In this document: positions 1-5,193 of the stretch, in pieces
How positions within the stretch are numbered: position 1 is the stretch's first letter
How the letters are laid out: every line of letters begins with the position of its first letter
NCBI GenBank assembly: GCA_964346275.1
Contig: CAYFUR010000089.1
Location: 1-15,107 of the forward strand
Reading direction: 5' to 3'
Length of the DNA: 15,107 nt
Source of the DNA: CAYFUR01 sp964346275
GTDB lineage: Bacteria > Sumerlaeota > Sumerlaeia > SLMS01
Notes under the pieces: model-generated
Told to the model about the DNA's origin: nothing
Seen by the model: only the letters and a program-made list of their open reading frames with translations
Database searches by the model: none
Program-made: the position numbers and the translations under genes

Positions 1-423
1 AAGAACCGAGGTCGATGACAAAGTTTTGCTTCGCCTCTTTCTTGAATCAGTCGCCCCCCGCTGTCCCTCTCGATGGTGGGGATTATCGTGGTTACGGAAG
101 GGGCCCATGGCGGAGGCCAGCGTGATGTTTAACGAGAGGACGTCCAGCAGGGCATTGCGGGAGTTCTGGCAGGGGGGCTTTACCCCCGGAGTCAGAATTC
201 TGAGGCGCTGCCCGGGCAATTGGTCCCGCCGTCGGAGCCTCGAAGGGAAAGGACGAGGCGAGACGTGCCCAGCCAAGAGCCGCTGCGGTTATTCAATCGT
301 TACAGGATTCTCCGAATCGGGACAGAGAAGGCCACCTCACTGCGGAATCGGATGAACAGCCTGGAGAGGAAGGATGGATTCCACCGCACGTTTTGGTGGG
401 AGAGGTGCTTCTTGCTTTTTCCT
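1..423. other. Intergenic or edge region without a supported gene
   Basis: I find no convincing gene here. The open frames on both strands lack a good ribosome-binding site, have low-complexity Arg/Pro/Ser-rich translations and resemble no family I know. A minus-strand ATG at 108 opens a frame that runs off the left edge, but nothing like a Shine-Dalgarno sequence precedes it. The stretch does hold three short palindromic elements between 173 and 218. Just below the stop of the minus-strand gene that ends at 424 there is a weak CCACC/GGTGG stem without a following T-run, so I do not call a terminator there. Confidence 0.5.
173..218. repeat. Cluster of three short palindromes
   Basis: Three self-complementary elements lie within 46 bp: GGGGG-CTTTA-CCCCC (173-187), the perfect 12-bp palindrome TCAGAATTCTGA (192-203) and TGCCCGGGCA (209-218). 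None is followed by a T-run on either strand, so an intrinsic terminator is not supported. They could be a structured RNA element or protein-binding sites, or they could be chance. Confidence 0.35.
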
Positions 424-1842
424 TCAGTAGAAACTAAAAGCGTTCTTCACGCTGTTTGCGGGGCTGCGGAGGTGGAAATTGTCGATCAGGAATGTTTGGG
501 TGCTTGAGGCCGATGAGTTGTCGAAGTCGGCCCCGAACATCACGATTTGCTGAAGATTGAGAACTCCGTCTCCGGTTGAGGAGCCTTCGTAGATGAGATT
601 CCCCAGATCAACCACCTGGGTGGTCCAGGTTTCGGTGGCGGGATTGTCTTCGCTGATCCAGATGTCGCCGTCCTGCTCGAAGAAAGCGAGTTGCCATGTG
701 GTGCCCTGTGTGGGCTGGGGAGAGCGAAGGGAGAAAGCGATTTCGGGATAACCAGACCAGTCGGCGGGCTGGCCATAGGGGACAAAGCGGACGCCGACGC
801 GGTTGCCCGCATTCCAGTCCGCGCTGACGGAGAGATAGCGGTCGCCATCAGGGGCTTCGGCGGTGTTGTCCTCGATGGATATGACTGCATAGGCCGTGCC
901 GTATCGTGTCCATTCGCCTTCGATGGTGGTACCGGGAAATGAAGGGGAGACAGGATTGGGCGGAAAGGCAGCGGTCGTGACGTCGGGCTCCTCGATGCTG
1001 GTGATCAAGGGGAGTTCCGGGGGATCGATGGTGGTGGTGTTTTCGCTGAAGGAAACGTAATCGAACCAGGCCTCGGTGGTTTCTGCCGGCTGCTGGTCTC
1101 CTATCCAGAGGTTGATGAAGTTCTCGACGCTGCAATGGATGCGAAAATCGGTGGGGTATGTGCCGGAGGGGCCATACTGAGCGACGTAGTCCGGCCGCCC
1201 TTTCACGCGGGGATCCCCTTCTTTTTCTATATACCAGGAGACAACATAGCGATCGAGGGAATCGACATTCAGATCAATGGTGAATGTGTACCAGTTTCCC
1301 GGCTCGATGTGGTCGTTGGGATCGGCGGGCTGATATGGGATTGAGGAGAGGGCTGTGCCGCTGGCGTCGTCGCGCTGGACGGTCATGTAGCACATCAATC
1401 TTCCGGCGGGGATGTTGTAGTTGCTGCGTTCCGCGCTCCTCCCATAGCCGATTTCAAAATCGATTTCGCGCGCGTTGAGGCTTCCGGTGGATTGCGGCGA
1501 ATACAGGAAGGCTCCGATCGAGGTCGATGCGCCTTCTTCCCAAGGGCCGGGAACATAGATACGCCAGTCATAGGTGCCGTCCTGAAAAGTATCCGCAGTG
1601 CGGGTTTTGACTCGATTCCACGTGTTGGCAGCAGTGCGTATATAAAGCGAGGTGGTCTCCTGGAATTCCTCCACGCGGAACGTGGCGGGGCTGCCCGCCT
1701 GAGAATCATTCTGCCATCCGGGAGGAGGAGTGCCGAGGGCCGTCGGAGAGTCGAAGTTCCACTCTTCGGCCTGCAAGGGCATTGTCTGGAGGGACAGAAG
1801 AGTTCCAAGGACCAGAATTGGAATGGCGTGTGTCAGGCGCAT
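424..1842 (-). CDS. Secreted GH16-like domain plus C-terminal beta-rich binding module
   Basis: Predicted secreted protein of 472 aa. Residues 1-25 form a signal peptide (MRLTHAIPILVLG..., cleavage likely after LQA). Residues about 28-267 look like a concanavalin-type GH16 fold. E126-I-D-F-E130 matches the ExDxE active-site motif of GH16 lichenase and xyloglucan endotransglycosylase-type enzymes, and a later stretch (NWYTFTIDLN...VVSWYIEKEG) resembles the GH16 strand pair around 'YxxxWxxxxIxWYVDG'. Residues about 277-465 are a beta-rich module closely similar to the two modules of the neighbour at 1955-3145. I use the ATG at 1842, not the in-frame one at 1914, because the longer version would begin inside the terminator hairpin of the upstream gene and would bury the signal peptide. 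AAGGGA lies about 12 nt upstream of the chosen start. The activity (beta-glucan or xyloglucan cleavage) is inferred; the domain could be a non-catalytic relative. Confidence 0.7.
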   Translation of the reverse strand: MRLTHAIPILVLGTLLSLQTMPLQAEEWNFDSPTALGTPPPGWQNDSQAGSPATFRVEEFQETTSLYIRTAANTWNRVKTRTADTFQDGTYDWRIYVPGPWEEGASTSIGAFLYSPQSTGSLNAREIDFEIGYGRSAERSNYNIPAGRLMCYMTVQRDDASGTALSSIPYQPADPNDHIEPGNWYTFTIDLNVDSLDRYVVSWYIEKEGDPRVKGRPDYVAQYGPSGTYPTDFRIHCSVENFINLWIGDQQPAETTEAWFDYVSFSENTTTIDPPELPLITSIEEPDVTTAAFPPNPVSPSFPGTTIEGEWTRYGTAYAVISIEDNTAEAPDGDRYLSVSADWNAGNRVGVRFVPYGQPADWSGYPEIAFSLRSPQPTQGTTWQLAFFEQDGDIWISEDNPATETWTTQVVDLGNLIYEGSSTGDGVLNLQQIVMFGADFDNSSASSTQTFLIDNFHLRSPANSVKNAFSFY

Positions 1843-1875
1843 GATTCGGAAATGTCCCTTAGGGCGTTTGTTATC

Positions 1876-1920
1876 AAAAAGAGGGGCGATGGATCCTGGA
1901 GAACCGGATTCCATCGCCCC
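1876..1920 (-). terminator. Rho-independent terminator in the minus-strand block
   Basis: Read on the minus strand, GGGGCGATGGA and TCCATCGCCCC form a perfect 11-bp stem (1910-1920 with 1883-1893) around a 16-nt loop that can pair further. TCTTTTTG follows directly (1882-1875). The stem begins 34 nt below the stop of the two-module gene (1955-3145), so it ends that transcript. It also lies only 33 nt before the start of the GH16-like gene, leaving little room for a separate promoter. Confidence 0.88.
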
Positions 1921-1925
1921 TTAGC

Positions 1926-1942
1926 CCCCTGATATTCAGGGG
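1926..1942. repeat. Short perfect hairpin next to the terminator
   Basis: CCCCTGA-TAT-TCAGGGG is a 7-bp perfect stem with a 3-nt loop, between the stop of the two-module gene and the main terminator. It has no T-run of its own. It may stabilise the 3' end of the mRNA or act as an additional pause hairpin. Confidence 0.55.
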
Positions 1943-1954
1943 AGAGCTTGTGAG

Positions 1955-3145
1955 TTATTCGAAGATTGTCCAGTCGGCGATGGACGATGCGGTGGAGACC
2001 CGGGCGTAATCGACAAAGAAGTCCTGTGTCGTGCTCGGAAAATCGGGGTTATCGAAATTGAGCCCCCAAAGCTCGATGGCATCGAGATCCATTGCCCCGT
2101 CGCCGGTGCTGGAGGCTTCCAGGGTCAGGCTGGAGAAGGGGATCGTCTGTGTTCCCCACGTATCGGAAACGGGGTTGGTGGAGGCGACCCACACGTCGCC
2201 GTCTGTTTCAAACATGGCAAACTGCTGGGTCGTGCCGGTGACCACGGCGTCGGCCTTCACGTCGTATTCGAATTGGTTCTCCGAGGACCAGTCGGCGGGG
2301 GCGTTGTAGGGCTTGTGGCGCGCGCCGACCCGTGTGCCGGCGGGCCAGTTCGCGCTCACCTGGAGAATGTAATCTCCCTCCGTCGCTTCGGTCGGGTTGT
2401 TCAGCAGGAAGATGCCGTTATAGGCGGCGCCAAAGCGCGTCCATTCGCCTTCCGTGCCTCCGGTGGGAGGAGCGGCGGGCGGGAATCCGGCGCTCGTCTG
2501 GTCGGGCGGTTCCATGGACGTCACGATGGGAAGGGCCGGGGGAGTCGCCGCCGGAATACTGTCGCCATAGTAGATTTCATCGAAGTGCATGACATTGGTG
2601 CCCGTGGCGCCATTGGTGAAGAGGACGAAGCCCACGTAAGCGATGGAGGTCAGGTCGAGCGTGCCATCACCGCTGCTGCCGCCATCGGCGGTGGCGGACG
2701 ACATATCGGCGTAGTAGGTTTCGAAGGACGTGGTGAGCGAGGTTGGAGCCGACAACCAGATATCGCCATCGGTTTCTTCGATCCGAATGACAACGGTGTT
2801 GCTGTTGGTGGCGTCCTGCTTGGCGCGGTAAGACATCACCGGGCCGCTGCTGATGTCGATGGAAGCCCCGGCGACGTTATAGGCGATTCCCATCCCCCAG
2901 CTTGCCCAGTTTGCCGAAACGGCGAGGGACTGGCTGCCAGCATCCACATCGGCGCCGTTTGTTTCGATGCCGATATCGGCGAGAGCGGCTCCGAAGCCTG
3001 CCCAGTCGCCATCATTGGCCGGGGGGAACGGGGGATTGTCGGCGTCCGACTCGATTCCCGTGATCAGGGTTGGTTGTGCCGCGGCGGCTCCGGCGAGTGC
3101 CATTGATAGCCCCACGGCTGCCGCAAAGTTCTTTTTGAAGTTCAT
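1955..3145 (-). CDS. Secreted protein with two tandem carbohydrate-binding-like modules
   Basis: Predicted secreted protein of 396 aa. MNFKKNFAAAVGLSMALAG... is a classic signal peptide with cleavage near residue 23 (GAAAA/QPT). Two homologous beta-rich modules follow: A at about 27-194 and B at about 205-385, joined by an Ala/Pro linker. Shared marks are G(D/E)W.(G/R)FGAA, (V/S)SANW, (D/T)DGD(I/V)W and SSTGDG followed by a hydrophobic strand ending in (F/V)D. Module B is nearest to the C-terminal module of the GH16-like protein. The architecture resembles CBM11/CIA30-type domains found beside glycoside hydrolases, but I cannot name a family with certainty. No catalytic motif or sorting signal is visible. 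The start at 3145 has an excellent AAGGAG six bases upstream of the ATG-proximal spacer; a longer frame from 3340 would overlap the pseudopilin gene and lacks this support. The likely role is substrate binding outside the cell. Confidence 0.78.
   Translation of the reverse strand: MNFKKNFAAAVGLSMALAGAAAAQPTLITGIESDADNPPFPPANDGDWAGFGAALADIGIETNGADVDAGSQSLAVSANWASWGMGIAYNVAGASIDISSGPVMSYRAKQDATNSNTVVIRIEETDGDIWLSAPTSLTTSFETYYADMSSATADGGSSGDGTLDLTSIAYVGFVLFTNGATGTNVMHFDEIYYGDSIPAATPPALPIVTSMEPPDQTSAGFPPAAPPTGGTEGEWTRFGAAYNGIFLLNNPTEATEGDYILQVSANWPAGTRVGARHKPYNAPADWSSENQFEYDVKADAVVTGTTQQFAMFETDGDVWVASTNPVSDTWGTQTIPFSSLTLEASSTGDGAMDLDAIELWGLNFDNPDFPSTTQDFFVDYARVSTASSIADWTIFE
1991..3067 (-). repeat. 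Tandem protein-level repeat: binding modules A and B
   Basis: Module A is encoded at 2564-3067 and module B at 1991-2533. A third copy is encoded at 448-1014 at the 3' end of the GH16-like gene. The similarity is clear in protein but not obvious as long DNA identity, which points to old duplication. Module B and the third copy share PADWS, GTT.Q.A.FE.DGD.W and SSTGDG.....I...G..FDN; module A is more diverged and lacks PADWS. Confidence 0.7.
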
Positions 3146-3207
3146 CTTCTTCTCCTTACTCTCTGGAATGACTTTCTTCTGGTCCTTATGAGCACCGCGC
3201 ATATCAT
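3142..3207 (-). CDS. Possible 21-codon bridging ORF with ATGA overlaps at both ends
   Basis: A 21-codon frame begins at an ATG (3207-3205) that shares ATGA with the pseudopilin stop, and it ends at a TGA (3144-3142) that shares ATGA with the start of the two-module protein. The peptide begins MICAVLIRT and ends in a run of four arginines. All eight arginines use AGA or AGG, codons uncommon in the neighbouring genes, and part of the purine-rich stretch is also the AAGGAG site of the next gene. It has no well-spaced Shine-Dalgarno of its own (GGAG lies about 17 nt upstream), so translation would depend on reinitiation. It may be a translational relay, a leader peptide or chance. Confidence 0.25.
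   Translation of the reverse strand: MICAVLIRTRRKSFQRVRRRR
3152..3157 (-). promoter_or_regulatory. Ribosome-binding site fixing the start at 3145
   Basis: AAGGAG on the minus strand lies six bases before the ATG at 3145. It decides between this start and the longer in-frame possibility upstream. Confidence 0.8.
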
Positions 3208-3815
3208 TGATAACGCGGAATATCTCCGTTGCTGATGGTGCCGTTGGTTGGGTCGTAGGCCGCGGTGATTGGGAAAAAGTCAATCGGCATGCCCATGTTA
3301 ATGGCGGCGGCTTCGCGGTCGGGGCCGTGGGAGCTGACAATCCAATTGAAGGTAATGCCCTCGGCGGTCAGCGACTGGCCGTCGTTCCCGACATCAGCCA
3401 CGAGACCCGGGGGCCAGAAATTCACATAGATGAAGTAGCCGAAGGTTCCCGGCAGCCCCGGATTGTATTCGAAATCTTCCTGAAAGATATCCCGAGCCAC
3501 CGATGCGGAACTGACATAGGCGATGGGGGTCGTCACCGGAATGAACGTTTCCAGGGTTCCAAATTCCCAGGCGGGATTGATTCCGCGCCGAATCCGTTCT
3601 GTGTTGTCAAAGGGGTAGCGGTTATAATCGACGGCATAGGACTCGATGGCTGTGGCGAGCGTCCGCATGTCGGATTTAACGCGGGAAACCTTCGAGCGGG
3701 TCTGGGCTTCGAGGAAGTTGGGGACGGCGATGGCGGCAAGGATGGCAATGATGGCCACCACGATAAGCAGCTCGATCAGCGTGAATCCCTTGTCCTTATT
3801 TGGAGGATGAAACAT
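3204..3815 (-). CDS. Type II secretion/type IV pilus-like pseudopilin
   Basis: A 203-aa prepilin. A short basic leader ends at G10, followed by F11-T-L-I-E15 and a long hydrophobic helix (LLIVVAIIAILAAIAVP), the standard prepilin peptidase site with Glu at mature position 5. The next segment (NFLEAQTRSKVSRVKSDMRTL..) is the amphipathic GspG-like helix. The C-terminal part carries SHGPDR (about 162-167) and YDPTNGTISNGDI (about 187-199), which I recognise from a large pseudopilin family in Sumerlaeota/Hydrogenedentota/Lentisphaerae-like genomes. A GGAG lies nine bases before the ATG. It is the first gene of the minus-strand block and sits 58 nt before the two-module binding protein with no terminator between them, so the two are probably cotranscribed. 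It may belong to a surface or secretion filament associated with polysaccharide use. No assembly ATPase, platform protein or prepilin peptidase is present here. Confidence 0.9.
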   Translation of the reverse strand: MFHPPNKDKGFTLIELLIVVAIIAILAAIAVPNFLEAQTRSKVSRVKSDMRTLATAIESYAVDYNRYPFDNTERIRRGINPAWEFGTLETFIPVTTPIAYVSSASVARDIFQEDFEYNPGLPGTFGYFIYVNFWPPGLVADVGNDGQSLTAEGITFNWIVSSHGPDREAAAINMGMPIDFFPITAAYDPTNGTISNGDIPRYQ

Positions 3816-4074
3816 TCGGCAGGGCTCCGTAAGTTGGTTGTCGGGCGGTTAGTGGATGCCCGCAATGATCCTTGGTTAGACCGATCCTGTGACGCGGGTC
3901 AAGTAGTTTTTTGCGTGACACAAAAAACCTGTTGCACTGGCATTATTCCCGGAAATATTGTGGATTTCAGTGATTGCATAGAGAAGGGCCAAGTAAATTG
4001 CTGGTGTTTTTTCGCTTTCAAAATTAATTGCCACAGCCAAGTGATCTTTTCACGGCGAGAAGAAGACGAGACAA
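3816..4074. promoter_or_regulatory. Divergent promoter region between pseudopilin block and ROK operon
   Basis: These 259 bp are more AT-rich than the flanking genes and must hold the promoters of both divergent units. For the plus strand I see a weak candidate TTGCAC (3932-3937), 18 bp, TATTGT (3956-3961). For the minus strand there is TTGACC (3902-3897) with a poor -10 match 17-18 bp downstream. A 23-bp inverted repeat lies between them. No coding frame here is convincing. Confidence 0.55.
3906..3928. promoter_or_regulatory. Candidate operator: GTTTTTTG-N7-CAAAAAAC inverted repeat
   Basis: A perfect 8-bp inverted repeat with a 7-bp spacer (CGTGACA) is centred at 3917 in the divergent intergenic region. 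It is AT-rich with T-runs facing A-runs, in the general manner of Mlc/NagC-type ROK operators, and it sits immediately beside the candidate minus-strand -35 hexamer. The ROK regulator at 4075 is the obvious candidate ligand. A terminator is less likely: no gene ends here, and the stem is almost entirely A-T. Confidence 0.45.
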
Positions 4075-5184
4075 ATGCGACGCGCTGACATTGCCACTGT
4101 GAGGAATCACAATTCGACTCTGGTTCTCAAGATGATCAGGCGTATGCAGCCCATTTCGATGAAGGAGTTGGCGGATCAATCGGGGCTTCAGCCCTCCACT
4201 GTTTCCCGTCTGTTGCGCGCACTTGCGGATCAGGAGCTTGTGTCCTCCGCTGGACTTCTCTCTCCGAAGGCGGCTGGGGGGCGTCCCGCGGAACAATGGA
4301 CGATCAACGGGCGTTTCGGGGCGTGTATCGGGCTTTATCTCGCCTCGAACCTGGTGGCCGGGGTGTCTGTGGATCTGAACAGGCGTCTGCTTGGGTCTGT
4401 TGTTTTGCCGCTGGATTCGGGAAATTGCCAATCTGCCGAACGGATCGTTGAAGTTCTGAGAGAGGCGGCGCGCAGGCTGACAACGGAGGATCAGCTCGGT
4501 GGCCGCCCCTGCCTCGGGATCGGGCTCGCGGCGATGGGCCTGATCGATGCCGGCACGCAATCCATCAGGTATTTCAATCTGGATATACAAATCGGGGACA
4601 GTTTTTTCGACCACCTCCCGGACCCGGTGATTGGCAACGACGCGAACGTGGTAGCCCTTGGCGAGGCGACTCATGGTGTTTTGGAAGATGTTCGCAACGC
4701 GATTGTCCTCTACGCGCACGAAGGCGTGGGCGCGGGCCTGATTCTCGACGGGCGCCTTGTCCGGGGCCAGCTGGGCGGTGCCGGGGAACTTGGCTATCAC
4801 GATTGCCAACTCCTCACGAACCCTCTGCTCGATGAACCGGCGGACAGCCGCGAGCGCTTTATCAGCGGCGCCTGCAATCTGATCAACCTTCTGAACCCCG
4901 AGGTCTGTTTGCTCACGGGCGACCTGAACGACATCTCCGGAGGGATATACAAAGAACTGGAGAAACGCATTGGGCGGTCGACCAACCGGGTCGCGCGCAA
5001 TGTGCGCCTCTTGCGGCAGCCTTGCGATCCAATGGGAGTCGCCCGCCATATGGCCACGATCGTCCTTGACGAAAAGGTTTTCGGGCCCACCGCGGGCAAG
5101 CTTCTCTCCTCGGGAAAATCAGCAGCGGCGGCCACACCCGCAAAAAAGACCACCAAAAGAAAAACGACACGAATTCGAGGTTGA
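4075..5184 (+). CDS. ROK-family transcriptional regulator lacking the zinc motif
   Basis: A 369-aa regulator. Residues about 15-70 form a winged helix-turn-helix (ISMKELADQSGLQPSTVSRLL) followed by a ROK sugar-kinase-like fold. The ROK core is visible as GNDAN (187-191) and the signature region HEGVGAGLILDGRLVRGQLGGAGELG (broken here at about 215-240). Three departures matter. The N-terminal phosphate loop DxGGT is replaced by GLYLASN, as expected for a regulator without kinase activity. The ExGH sugar/zinc motif reads E238-L-G-Y241, with the His shifted by one. The Cys-rich CxCGxxGC zinc loop is absent altogether. The protein ends in a Lys/Thr/Arg-rich tail (AKKTTKRKTTRIRG). It leads the plus-strand operon, nine nt before the next start, so it is likely autoregulated with the locus. 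The RBS is weak (purine-rich GAGAAGAAGACGAG). Confidence 0.88.
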   Translation: MRRADIATVRNHNSTLVLKMIRRMQPISMKELADQSGLQPSTVSRLLRALADQELVSSAGLLSPKAAGGRPAEQWTINGRFGACIGLYLASNLVAGVSVDLNRRLLGSVVLPLDSGNCQSAERIVEVLREAARRLTTEDQLGGRPCLGIGLAAMGLIDAGTQSIRYFNLDIQIGDSFFDHLPDPVIGNDANVVALGEATHGVLEDVRNAIVLYAHEGVGAGLILDGRLVRGQLGGAGELGYHDCQLLTNPLLDEPADSRERFISGACNLINLLNPEVCLLTGDLNDISGGIYKELEKRIGRSTNRVARNVRLLRQPCDPMGVARHMATIVLDEKVFGPTAGKLLSSGKSAAAATPAKKTTKRKTTRIRG

Positions 5185-5193
5185 AAACTTCTC

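Noticed and set aside
26..355. Plus-strand frame near the left edge
   Set aside because: No RBS, no domain, Arg/Ser/Pro-rich translation, and it contains the palindrome cluster.
1843..1914. Longer N-terminus for the GH16-like protein
   Set aside because: It would begin inside the terminator hairpin and place 24 hydrophilic residues before a normal signal peptide.
2273..3106. Plus-strand frame across the two-module gene
   Set aside because: Antisense to a signal-peptide protein with tandem repeats; Gly/Arg-rich, with no recognisable domain.
3146..3340. Longer N-terminus for the two-module protein
   Set aside because: It would overlap the pseudopilin by 137 nt, while the start at 3145 has a strong RBS and a signal peptide.
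3906..3928. Inverted repeat as a Rho-independent terminator
   Set aside because: No gene ends nearby on either strand, and the stem is almost all A-T; an operator is more plausible.
3207..4088. Long plus-strand frame across the pseudopilin and the divergent promoter region
   Set aside because: The opposite strand encodes an unmistakable prepilin, and the translation here is Gly/Asp-rich noise running through the intergenic region.
4024..5049. Long open frame on the minus strand across the ROK gene
   Set aside because: It is antisense to a clear ROK regulator, its translation is rich in Arg, His, Gln and Pro without family features, and it has no RBS. High GC leaves such frames open.
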